Source of the DNA: Hymenochaete sp. R1
Taxonomy: Eukaryota > Basidiomycota > Agaricomycetes > Hymenochaetales > Hymenochaetaceae
NCBI GenBank assembly: GCA_019400425.1
Contig: JAFREE010000194.1
Location: 1-38,552, forward strand
Direction of reading: 5' to 3'
DNA: 38,552 bases
Made by a program: the position numbers and the translations under genes
Notes under the pieces: generated by a model
Told to the model about the DNA's origin: nothing
The model's database searches: none
The model's input: only the letters and a program-made list of their open reading frames with translations
In this document: positions 1 through 9,160 of the stretch, piece after piece
How positions within the stretch are numbered: the stretch's first letter is position 1
Layout: the number at the start of each line of letters is the position of its first letter

Positions 1-359
1 GCTGTACCTTGCTGCATGTAGGTAAGTGCGAAAATGACTTTGTCCTGCTCGCTGTAGTTGCCTCCGCTGAGGTAGAGATCGCATTCGGATAGGAAATTAG
101 CTGCATGTCTAGGATCGCCATTGAAGATCTGGGGTTTGTTGAATTTAATGTTATCGCGCGCCTGGTTGCTATCGTAAGTGGGAACTTGGGGTGCCGGAGT
201 AGGATTAGACCCTGCTGATGCCGTTGCACCCAAGGTCTGAATCGCTGCCATGATTTGGTTCAGTTTCCGTTCGTTATCTTGCCAGCGCGCTTCGTTACGT
301 TGTTCATCCGTCATCGGATGGTCAGGATCGTGTGGCTGAGAGCTGCCTGGATTTGTCAT
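1..359 (-). CDS. Retrotransposon Gag polyprotein, N-terminal part (partial)
   Basis: The frame reads from an ATG at 359 to the window edge with no stop. It stays open upstream to a stop at 519-521, so an earlier non-ATG start cannot be excluded. The first residues are polar and acidic and include a repeated WQDNERKLNQI-like helix. They lead into a segment with FNGDPRHAANFLSECDLYL and DKVIFALTYMQQGT. This pattern (F.GD......FL..C..Y.... then DKV.FAL.YM) is typical of the retrotransposon Gag domain that forms the virus-like particle shell. The C-terminal zinc knuckle and all of Pol would lie left of position 1. Confidence 0.75.
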   Translation of the reverse strand, partial: MTNPGSSQPHDPDHPMTDEQRNEARWQDNERKLNQIMAAIQTLGATASAGSNPTPAPQVPTYDSNQARDNIKFNKPQIFNGDPRHAANFLSECDLYLSGGNYSEQDKVIFALTYMQQGT

Positions 360-796
360 GCTTGGTTCTGAAGGGGTTTCCTGATTCTGGGTTTCTTCTG
401 CTGATTCGTGTGTGGCTGAGACAAACGTGTCGTCAGCGCCGTTATTCGAAGTATGTTCTGATTCTGACGCGGAAGCCGATCCGTCGTCCTGAGGTTTGAA
501 GCGAGGAATTTTGAAAGCCTAAACAAAGATTTTGTTGGCTGTTGAATAGATTTGACCTGGTGTTAGAGTCCGATCAAGACGTTGATCAGGAGTCTGACAA
601 ATCAGGGTCACGTGACAGCGACCTGAGTTTCAAGGGGTTAGCACCAGAGCTCCGGCTCCAAGTGACTAACAGACAGAGTTCGAGTAGGATATCCCAACCA
701 GGGATAGTCCTATAAGACAGGAGAATAAGACAAGAATGTATTGACCGGAAGAGACAGAAGGTCAAATCTAAGGTACATGAGCTACAAGGTGCGGTC

Positions 797-804
797 CTTA
801 TATA
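797..804 (-). promoter_or_regulatory. TATA box of the retrotransposon LTR
   Basis: On the minus strand this reads TATATAAG, followed about 30 bases later by the probable transcript start. It lies about 440 bases upstream of the Gag ATG inside the presumed LTR. That position and orientation fit the U3 promoter of the element. Confidence 0.5.
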
Positions 805-1013
805 GGCCACCCGTCTGCGAGGCTGTGTACTAGTACATGAGAAGAAACAGACGAATAAGGAAGGCGTCTTGGTAAGACGCTGACTGATGCTGTGCACAGA
901 TCACATGTGATCATGTGCACGGAAGGTCAAAGAATAATAAAGAATATGATGACAAAGAAAGAAATGAAGTAATGGGGTACACTTACCAAGCGTATGAACG
1001 GTGTTGAACCGTA

Positions 1014-1639
1014 TCACTTTGTCCGCTGACCATTATCTAACTCTGAATTTTCCTCTTCGCTATCAGAGCTGACAGCAGCTCTGGCCCGTTCTTTAGCAGC
1101 ATTCTTCTAATTGATGTTAGCACTAGTCTAAAAGTAGCAAAAAAATGTACCTTTGGCTTCTTCTGTTCAATGCATATATCAATAGATTTAGCATTCCGAG
1201 CTTGCTTCACAAGATGGGTAAAATCAGCTTCGGTCTTGAGGGTTGTGTTAGGCTGAATGCGCTTAATAGCATAAGATACATCATAGTCTTCCTAAGTGAT
1301 AATTGGTGGGTTGAGAGCTTCACTAATACGAGCCTCAAGCTTTCCTTTGAGAGTCGAAAATGGATGGCTGAGCGACAGAGTCAAGCTGGAAGACTTGGAC
1401 CTCCTTTCGTTCTTCTTCTTAGCAGCTTCGCCATATGAATAGATACAGATGTTGAATATGGCTTCCACTTCTTTTGCTGTTTTCGGTATTGCTCCCATCC
1501 CTTCGGCTACTACAGTTTTGTCAGAAGAACCAGATATTGGTGAGGATGATGATGGAGGCGGCTGAATTTCAAGGTCTGAGTCTGAGTCAATGAATTTGGC
1601 TGACAGTGCTTTGGCTTGTTGAGAAGGTTTAGCTGGCAT
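1014..1639 (-). pseudogene. Broken gene of unknown family, truncated by the LTR element
   Basis: From an ATG at 1639 the minus strand encodes a polar protein starting MPAKPSQQAKALSAKFIDSD, with a Ser/Pro-rich and then Lys/Arg-rich segment. An in-frame TAG occurs at 1294-1292, but the same frame continues for 47 more sense codons (EDYDVSYAIKRIQPN..). It then meets a clean 44-base intron (1107-1150, GT..AG, phase 0) and a second exon ending with a TGA at 1016-1014. After that TGA the frame stays open for nine codons to a strong GTAAGT donor, just before the retrotransposon. The coding frame persists through both stops, so I read this as a recently broken gene. The family is not recognised. Its 5' leader is interrupted by the fold-back element starting 34 bases upstream of the ATG. 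Confidence 0.5.
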
Positions 1640-1672
1640 TGTGGGAGGATGTAATAGTTGCTATAGATAATA

Positions 1673-2053
1673 CAGTGGAACGTCAAAAGTTTATGAACAC
1701 TCACTTTCTCACGCCCCCAAATTTTCACTTTAAATCCCTAAATCACAACAACCACTAATGAAAGCAACACAGTAGTAATAATGTAGATTGTAGCCTTGGT
1801 GTTTAGTTGAATGTGCGTATATATAAAATGACACAAAAATAAAATTTGAGTGAGATATAAGGCTAGAAATGAGAGTGATTTGACCCTTGACTAGACACAC
1901 TTGTATGCTTTACCCTACATGATCCGCTCATAAAACTGGACAACTTATGGGCTAATTGAAGCTTTCAAAGCATAAACTACTGTCACAGGAAGTCTGAGAA
2001 GAATCTGATTTGTGAAACTTGAGTAATCACACTTTGGCCTCCAAATTTTACCT
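1673..2053 (+). repeat. Left 381-base arm of the fold-back element
   Basis: It pairs with 2225-2605 over its whole length without gaps. The only difference I saw is one base near 1798 (CCTTGGTG here against CCTTTGTG in the reverse complement of the other arm). Confidence 0.9.
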
Positions 2054-2224
2054 TAGTCAAAATAGCCCCATGTCTATAGCTCATGATTAGTCTTAATAAA
2101 CTCCAAAGAAAATCTCCTCTCTTGTACATTACTATAATTAATAGAGTTTGAGTGCATAATGATGATTTTTGAGCAGTATTTGCATAAGTTGCAGGCCTCA
2201 GAGTTTTTAGCATGTCTGAAAAGT

Positions 2225-2605
2225 AGGTAAAATTTGGAGGCCAAAGTGTGATTACTCAAGTTTCACAAATCAGATTCTTCTCAGACTTCCTGTGACAGTA
2301 GTTTATGCTTTGAAAGCTTCAATTAGCCCATAAGTTGTCCAGTTTTATGAGCGGATCATGTAGGGTAAAGCATACAAGTGTGTCTAGTCAAGGGTCAAAT
2401 CACTCTCATTTCTAGCCTTATATCTCACTCAAATTTTATTTTTGTGTCATTTTATATATACGCACATTCAACTAAACACAAAGGCTACAATCTACATTAT
2501 TACTACTGTGTTGCTTTCATTAGTGGTTGTTGTGATTTAGGGATTTAAAGTGAAAATTTGGGGGCGTGAGAAAGTGAGTGTTCATAAACTTTTGACGTTC
2601 CACTG
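2225..2605 (-). repeat. Right 381-base arm of the fold-back element
   Basis: This is the reverse complement of 1673-2053. An RNA copy could fold into a hairpin of about 380 base pairs. Confidence 0.9.
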
Positions 2606-2607
2606 TA

Positions 2608-3668
2608 CTTAGGAAGTTCCGAAAGGGTTTCTTTCGTTCCGATCGATTGATTCTTCAGCTTCCCTTGATATTAGTTTTTGGAATCATATTTATCCCGTCG
2701 TTACAGTGATATGTGGGCTTTGGGTTTGGTTGGATGTTGGATGAAGTCAAGTAGAAACCAAATAAGCATCAACAAAAAGACGCGCAATCGCGTTCCTCGT
2801 TTCGTGGTGCAAGCCGACTCCCACTTCACTTCGTGACTTCCACGTCCATCCTGCCTTCCCCCAAGCAACCATAATATATTTTGAGTCAAATGCAATGCGA
2901 GGACATGATCAATTCTCTCTTCAAGCCGTGAAAATCAACAACGATCACAATAGTCTCACTGCATCATCCAGCGCGTTGCCGTTCAACTTGGTCTCCTTAG
3001 CATCCTATCTGACGGGGCCTTAAAGATTCCAATGAGGAAGAATGAGGAAGAAGCTGCGAGCCGCACGGAGAACGCTGGGTAAGTTCAAGACGTTATCCTA
3101 GCTGAAATCTTTTTTTTTTTTCGTATGCTTACATTTTATGGCACATTCCTTGAATCAACGCAACGCGTTATCGCATCTTCCATTAGAGCGCGGCATGTTT
3201 GACCCTCCAGAAACCGGAAAAGCTGTAGTCTGTTCTCATCATGTGTCTCCACTCTATGTGATGATGATGATAGGCGCCTGTGGAAGTTCAGATCCCTCAG
3301 TCACGGATATTCAGCGTGTTGTCGCCGACATCTCAGCGTATTCCATCAACGACACATGATGATGATGGAACTCCTGATTCTCACCGTCCATTGGTGGCTT
3401 CCGAGCTCATATCACTGGGAAGCGTTGGTTGTGAGGCGATTTGCTATTCAAATAAGGCGCGTGGAAGGCGAGGTTCATCTCGCACTTGAAACGGAGCTCC
3501 TTACCCTCTTTCTCTGAGCATATTTTCCATTTGCTCCCCCTTAACTAAAGCTCGTTCCTTCACCATACGCATCCGTGCTGGTCACAGTGCTATATTTCAA
3601 CTCTCATCCCCTTCGAATCTTCAGTCACTTCGGGAGGTCGGTTTGCTCTTCGCACCAGACCTATAGGC
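2608..3668. other. Intergenic region, no supported gene
   Basis: About 1.06 kb between the fold-back element and the membrane-receptor gene. Short open frames exist on both strands (for example 3138-3359 and 2701-2895). They have no domain, no exon structure and no paralog in the window. A T-run lies near 3111-3121. The last 150 bases should hold the promoter and leader of the downstream gene. Confidence 0.5.
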
Positions 3669-5453
3669 ATGTCGAATTCAAGTAGCGAAGACGGTCCGCC
3701 AAAATCAGTATTAGACCATTATCAACATAGTAAGTGCGCTCATGCTGTTCCCAATGCATCTATGACCAGTGAAGCTTACATAGTGCCAAACAGTACAGCA
3801 GATTGATGAAAGGGTCTATCTTGCCATCCAAGTGATAGGAGGACACATCTTGCTTCCTATGCTAGTCCTAACGATCCTCTTCTCCAAGAAGGTGACACGC
3901 GGCCCTGTGTTTGTGAATTTCTGCGCTTCATGGATCATTTCTTCGATTGCGTACTCTTTTTTGTAAGTCTAGACGCATGTTACTCATTAGAGAGTGGTCT
4001 CAAGTTGCCGCCCTTAGGGTATATCGTGGAAGAAGCACAGATGACGTGTTATCACTGAACCCATCGAGTGATTCGTGTCTCGTCCAGGCCTCACTCATCA
4101 ACGGTGTTCAGGCCTTGTACGTCCTTGAACATGTACATTTAACTATATACTAAAGGCCATCTAGGACGTCTGTTTCGTATCTTTCGTTGGTTGCACATGT
4201 ATGTCGGCGATAATGTTGGTGTCAAACCCTTTGCTGACCCTTGAGAGACAGCTTTGGATCAACCTTCGCTCAAACTTAGATACACCGGGCAGAGTCTCGC
4301 GAATAACAAAGCATGTTTCCAATCACCAGACAATCCTCGAGGGTGTTGTGCGTCTCTTATCATTTTTCCTTACTTGCTGAACTAAATAAGTTCTTTGCAT
4401 GATCTAGCTCCTCGCGGTACCATTTTTCTCCTTCGTGGGTTTTGTGGCAGCTTCCGTGGTCGTATGTGATCAACCAAATCTTTTTTGTCTAACTAACCTA
4501 AGTGTCTCAAAACTGCCAAGATTGGAAGCCCGCTTGCTATAAACGGAAAGACAGGTCAACCGGTGTCGGGCACAAATCTTGCTGTACCCTCTGTTTTCTA
4601 CTGTATCATACTGCAGAACGGAAACTTCACTGCCTCATTATTAAGTGGTCTATCTTTGTCAGTATGGTCGCTGCTTCTGCCTGAATCGTTTACTCACCAC
4701 TGCGGCTCGTAGTGTAAGGGCCGTGTACATCTTCTCATGTATCGTATCCTTTATTACGATGGCTGTGGAAGGTCAATTTTTCTGTGTCTCAACAGTTCGG
4801 AATCTGACATGGCCAAAAAGTTCAAATTGCATTCTTAATCTATAGGGAGCGAAAACTCCTGAAACGTCAACTTCAAGCCGCTCATAGCGGAAAATGGATT
4901 TCGCTTTTCTTGCGAATCGCCCTTTTTGGAATCTACCGTTTGGTCGCTCTGAGGTACGTATATCTCTATACGAACGTCTTCTTGCTCTGTGTTTACTACA
5001 GTTTTTACTTTCCAGCCTTAACTTGGCGTTGATACTCAAGCCAGAAGAGATACTTCTCGTAGGCCTTGCAAGAGATAATTTGTTCAACGGCGTTATAGAT
5101 TTCTTCCAAGCAGCCAGTCAGTCAATAATATTATCTTCCTGGTCAAAATCAATTCATCTCCGATTCTCTTCAAAGTTCCGCTCGTTGCTTTTCTCGTGTT
5201 TGCTTCTGAAAAGGTGGGTAATGTCAACTTTTGACCCCATTCCACACGCGCACAATCGTCTGACCGGTCATCCTCCCTTCAGGACATTGTACGTGCCTGG
5301 ATGTTCTGGAAGAAGGAGAGTTCTGAGGGGGAAGTGACCGGTGGTCAGAGAACGAGCAAGGCGTCGGAGAATACCCTTGTTGCTTTAAAAGACAAAACCG
5401 AGGAAGCACAAGAGAAACAAACCGATCATGCGACAGTACCAGCTGATCTCTAG
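3669..5453 (+). CDS. Seven-helix integral membrane protein, receptor-like (12 exons)
   Basis: Exons read as 3669-3729, 3794-3962, 4018-4116, 4165-4198, 4252-4347, 4408-4461, 4503-4657, 4713-4771, 4821-4953, 5016-5116, 5176-5213 and 5283-5453. All junctions keep the frame and give about 389 residues. Seven hydrophobic segments follow each other: LAIQVIGGHILLPMLVLTIL, FVNFCASWIISSIAYSF, ALTSVSYLSLVAHLW, LLAVPFFSFVGFVAASVVV, VYIFSCIVSFITMA, ISLFLRIALFGIYRLVAL and IPLVAFLVFAS. The tail after the last helix is charged (WKKESSEGE.., EEAQEKQTD) and probably cytoplasmic. There is no cleavable signal peptide; the N-terminus is short and polar. The layout resembles the orphan GPCR-like seven-helix proteins of Agaricomycetes, but ligand and G-protein coupling are unknown. 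Introns are 41-69 bases. One exon of only 34 bases and an acceptor chosen by frame (5015) make the model slightly uncertain in detail. Confidence 0.8.
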
Positions 5454-5605
5454 TAAATTTTCACCAGCCATTCGTAGCTGTGGCCAGCAATACCCAGGAT
5501 CGCGTTAAACTTTTTTTTTTCATTTTTCTCTCTCTTGTATTTAGTTGTCGACTGGGATTCTTGTTTTGTTTTGTTTTGTAATTATAGGTGGCTTTACTTG
5601 GACGG

Positions 5606-5611
5606 AATAAA
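5606..5611 (+). promoter_or_regulatory. Candidate poly(A) signal of the seven-helix protein gene
   Basis: AATAAA lies about 150 bases after the TAG, beyond a T-rich stretch (5511-5530) and a run of GTTTT units. The position is plausible, but fungal poly(A) signals are loose. Confidence 0.35.
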
Positions 5612-5860
5612 ATAAGTTCTTGTCATGAACTCTTTCTGACAGGCATTGTGATTCGGGGCCTTCTCGCACTTTACCTCTGAGCAATCGTCTTGCCATTAGA
5701 CTTCTCCAGATTGAGAAACAGACTCAAATACGAAGTTGAAAAAAGAAACCCCAGTATTGCTTACGTCATTTGTACCACGCGCGTCAAGCGATCCATCCTG
5801 GCTGGCTGGCTAAGTCGACCATCTCAAAGACGATTGACCGGTTGAAGCCCGACCACAACG

Positions 5861-7024
5861 ATGCAAGGTGAGCTCAGAGAGCAGAACAAACCCTTTGAAA
5901 CCAATTCTGATGACTTAGGCAGGATTCAACAAATACTACCCACCTGACTATGATCCAAATCAGCACAGTAGCTTGAATGCGTACAGAGGCAAGCACGCTC
6001 TCGGAGACAGAGCACGGAAGATCGACCAGGGCATCCTCGTCACTCGATTTGAGTTGCCATTCAACATTTGGTGGTATGCTATTTCCTTCCATGGCTTGTT
6101 TCGCGCTCGTTCTTAGTATGTGAACAGCGATGGGTGCAACAACCACATTGGTATGGGCGTTCGGTACAACGCCGAGAAGAAGAAGATTGGGAACTATTAC
6201 TCGACACCTATTTTCGCTTTTAGGTGCAAGTGCCACTTGTGTAGCAACTGGTTTACGATCGAGACGGACCCAAAGAACACTCGATATGTAGTGAAGGAAG
6301 GCGCACGGAAGAAAGATGAAGATTGGGATCCGGAGGAGAATGGCGGTTTTGCGATACATGGTGCGTCGCAGTCTATATCGGAGTCGTGCCATTTCCCTCA
6401 ATAACGTTGTTTTAAGATCCAGACAAAGGTGAAGGTCCATCAGACCCCCTCGCAGCCCTTGAGAAAAACACGCAACAGGAGCAGCATGTCGCCAACGTCG
6501 GGGCTCCACGCATCTCTCAGCTCGCCTCACTCTCAGAACACTACAACTCAGACCCATTCACTCACTCCTCACGTGTACGCAAGTTCTTCCGAGCCGAAAA
6601 GAAGGTAGCGAAGGAGAAAGATAAAGCGGATGAAGCTGTGAGGGACAAGTACAGCCTGCCAAAGGAATTGGACTTACGGTTGGATGGTTCCGAGGAAGAT
6701 GAGCGGGTCATGTTTGAGAAGTCGAGGAACGAGAGGAGAGCAGATGAAGATGCCAGGAGGAGGAAGGTCGTCGCAGAGGTCGGTCGTAGCGACGCATCTT
6801 CGATATCGCGGCTTGCTCTTCCGCCAGCACAGTCTGCCGCGCCTGCCCAAACCAAGAACGCCCGTGTCAAGGGTCAAAGTACAACTTCTGCAGCAGCGGG
6901 GGGCTCCTTCTCTTTGCGATCAAAACTGCTGCAAAACAATGCTCGTCGCTCAGACCCGTTTCTCAAACAAAGCAGGATGAAACCTCCAGATGTGAAAACT
7001 CTGGGTGTGAAGTTCAAGAAATGA
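5861..7024 (+). CDS. YJU2B/CCDC130 (Cwf16/Saf4) family splicing factor
   Basis: Exons 5861-5867, 5923-6073, 6128-6360 and 6417-7024 give about 332 residues. The first exon has only seven bases, so the protein begins MQGFNKYYPPDYDP, the family signature. It is followed by SLNAYRGKHALGDRARKIDQ, FELPFNIWCDGCNNHIGMGV and YSTPIFAFRCKCHLCSNW. The two CxxC pairs (CDGC and CHLC) form the zinc site of the Yju2/Cwc16 fold. In other fungi and animals these proteins join the catalytic spliceosome and affect step-one branching or exon choice; YJU2B is the CCDC130 branch rather than CCDC94/Yju2. The C-terminal half is a charged coiled coil (RKFFRAEKKVAKEKDKADEA) and ends in a basic KTLGVKFKK, as usual for the group. 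Nothing in it looks broken. It is nuclear by family knowledge. Confidence 0.93.
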
Positions 7025-7645
7025 GCGTCTCACATCGATGCTGTTTCTCGAATCTTACCCGCGATCTTATGATTTCTTTCGCAATTCTATATTTAATAGT
7101 AATGTAAACTTTTGACTCATAGTATAAGGCGTGTAAAAGTGTATGAGGTAGAGTCCTTTTCAAACATCAACACAATTTTTGAGTCTTTAGTGTACATCCA
7201 TCAAGTGAGCATTTGTCCGGAATAAAAGTGACGGGGATGAATCTTTTAAGAAAATCTTTATTATAAGAAAGATTGTTCAAGAAATAACAAATTGTACAAG
7301 CGATGAACATAAACGTCAATCAACAACAACAACAACAACAGGAGAGATGGAAAGAAAGGTCCTGAAGCAACAAGACCCAATGTTATTTATATCTAAGACT
7401 TACACCTTTACAATTTTTGAACAAACGAACCAATAAGAAATGACAAGCAGAACAGACCAACGAACACGCATGAGAAACACACATATCTTCCTCCGAACAG
7501 CCGCCTTCAATGTAGATTTGGCTCTTTCAGACGGATTTTCCTTTCAGACGTTCCAAAAATAGACATAGCAAAAAAAGGAAAGCTAACAACGAACCCACCA
7601 TATCAGCCGTGATTATAACGGTCACCGGGTAGCATGCGGGGATTG
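7025..7645. other. Convergent 3' flank between YJU2B (+) and the HTH-SWI1 fusion gene (-)
   Basis: About 620 bases of 3' untranslated and intergenic sequence. It has a (CAA)n microsatellite at 7321-7340 and otherwise nothing gene-like. Confidence 0.5.
7221..7226 (+). promoter_or_regulatory. Candidate poly(A) signal of the YJU2B gene
   Basis: AATAAA about 200 bases after the stop codon, in an A/T-rich 3' flank. Confidence 0.3.
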
Positions 7646-9160
7646 TCACGATGGGGGTCGTTCTTGCTGTGCCTCACTCAAATGTACTTGACTTTGTGAC
7701 TCTGTCTTCTCTTTCTGATCCATGATCCGCAACTGATTAAGAACTATCATGACCTTTTGTCGCCCCTCGATCGATGACTGGTGTAGCTTTTCCAGCGTCT
7801 GCATATCAATAATAAATCCCGGGTTTGGTGAGGACAAGCACTGGCGCTGCTTCCGTACAATTTCCAACTATAAAATATGCGCGTAAGCTTTAATTCAAGT
7901 GAGAGTTGATTAGTTAGAGAATCTTACCATTTGACAGATCGCAGCGGTAAGCTTCTGGTCTTTCGTCGCAGCCAAGAACACCGGAAGATAGTTATCGATA
8001 TTCAACAGACTCTTGCAGATAGTCTCGAAACGGGTCCGGAAAGTAACCTTCTCCATATCAGATAGCTGTTTATACGAATCCATTTGATCTAATGCAATAG
8101 GATCAACGACCAAGACGCACGGAGCAAAAAAGCAAAACACGTACTTCTATTACGGTACTCCTCCCGAAGGCGAGCAATCTCCATGATAGAGTCCGTCACA
8201 GTATATTTCGTCGGCTTCTGTGCGCTCTGCAGATATTGTATAAGCGCCGGGTTATTCTGGATGCTCTGGCCCATGCCCGGAGCCGTGGCCTGTTGAGGGA
8301 GACTGACTGGTGCCGGCCCTTGATTAGGAACCGGACGTGAGCTTTGCAAAAGGTTCGGAGGAAGCTGCGATCCTCGGCCATTTTGCGGTTGCTGTTGTTG
8401 CTGCTGCTGCATGCCTTGGTTCTGTTGCGGGGGCATCTGATTGTTCTGCTGTATGGTCAGAATTTGCTGATTCGGAACGTTGCCATTCATCTGATTGACA
8501 CCGGTCGCGTTCGTTTGCTGTGGCTGGTTGGGCGTTCCTTGCATCGGATGATTACCTGGCCTTTGCTGGGGTGCTTGTTGATTATGACCACCTTGAAAGC
8601 CCATTCCGTTCCTATGAAAGAAAAGAAAAGAAAGAAAGAAAAAGCAAGTGAGCTTGGTAAGGCAAGTATGGGTTTGTCTCGACCCACATCCCTCCATTCG
8701 CGCTAGGCCCTGCTTGCTGATTCCGTATCGCGCCTCTCTTCACCAACTCTTGAACGAGTTCCTGGTAGAGGTTTTCGCTTTCTGATAACAGCTGAACAAG
8801 GGGATTGAGTTGCGCTTCAGACACCCCGCTCGCCCTGAGCCGCTGCAATTGAACGCTGTCCGAGTCGACGATTTGTTTTCGATGCGCGACCTTCAATTCC
8901 AGCTCGTCCCTTGTCAACATCCGCCCTCCATCCGTCCGCATGAAGATGGGAACAAAATTATCCACATCTAGCAGCTGCTCGCCTGTCAGAGGCGGGAGGT
9001 GCGAGGGCTTTAAACTCTGCCACTCCTTCCACATCGAAACTGCCGTTGAATTTGATAGACTAGCTTGTTGCGCTGCATCTTGAATTGATAAACCAGCTTG
9101 GACTGCGCCTATGAACCGATTTTTTGTTGGTAAATCGACGAGATTAGGAGGGCGAGGCAT
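7646..9160 (-). CDS. Chimeric gene: transposase-like HTH fused to a SWI1-like subunit without ARID
   Basis: Minus-strand exons 9160-8688, 8611-8145, 8088-7928 and 7867-7646 keep one frame and give about 440 residues. Residues 1-50 (MPRPPNLVDLPTKNRF, then GAVQAGLSIQDAAQQAS and TAVSMWKEWQ) look like the N-terminal helix-turn-helix of a Tc1/mariner-type transposase (inference). From about residue 55 (LPPLTGEQLL) the protein follows the SWI1-like protein encoded at 25007-30091. The shared parts are RGAIRNQQAGPS, NGMGFQGGHNQQAPQQ, PVPNQGPAPVSLPQQATAPG, YKQLSDMEKVTFRTRFETIC and CLSSPNPGFIIDMQTLEKLH. The ARID domain is absent: the frame jumps from NQGMQ to a Gln run and on to the post-ARID part. The Pro/Ala/Ser-rich C-terminal third is also absent, and it ends after KEKTESQ with a short new tail. 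Three introns match the positions of the parent gene, so this is a DNA-level copy, not a retrocopy. The first SWI1 part is clearly diverged, so it is not very young. Confidence 0.75.

Larger units (their letters stand above)
1..920 (-). mobile_element. 5' part of a Ty3/gypsy-type LTR retrotransposon, cut by the window edge
   Basis: A minus-strand Gag reading frame fills the left edge (below position 519). To its right, which is upstream on the minus strand, lies a non-coding stretch of about 400 bases with a TATA box, where a 5' LTR should be. Pol is outside the window. The LTR ends were not fixed. The inner end is probably near 545-555 and the outer end near 900-920, where the sequence changes from the neighbouring broken gene. 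No standard tRNA primer-binding site is obvious. The element seems to have inserted into, and cut off, the minus-strand gene at 1014-1639. Assignment to Ty3 rather than another LTR class is inferred from the Gag alone. Confidence 0.7.
1673..2605. mobile_element. Fold-back (long-TIR, non-autonomous) DNA transposon with TA target duplication
   Basis: The element is bounded by TA on both sides (1671-1672 and 2606-2607) and starts CAGTGGAACGTCAAAAG, with the reverse complement at its right end. Two arms of 381 bases each are reverse complements with one mismatch seen by eye. They surround a unique 171-base centre (2054-2224). It has no transposase; the small open frames inside are mirror images of each other. 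The TA duplication and the CAGTGG-type end point to the Tc1/mariner/pogo superfamily. Mobilisation in trans by a related transposase is inferred. Confidence 0.85.

Noticed and set aside
1983..2259. Small frames inside the fold-back element
   Set aside because: They run across the arm and centre without transposase motifs, and the arm parts are mirrored in the opposite arm.
5874..6557. Minus-strand frame of 227 codons
   Set aside because: Antisense to YJU2B, which has clear family motifs and consistent splicing on the plus strand.
8344..8706. Leu-rich plus-strand frame of 120 codons
   Set aside because: It is the complement of the CAG-rich coding exon of the fusion gene on the minus strand; CAG read backwards gives Leu runs.
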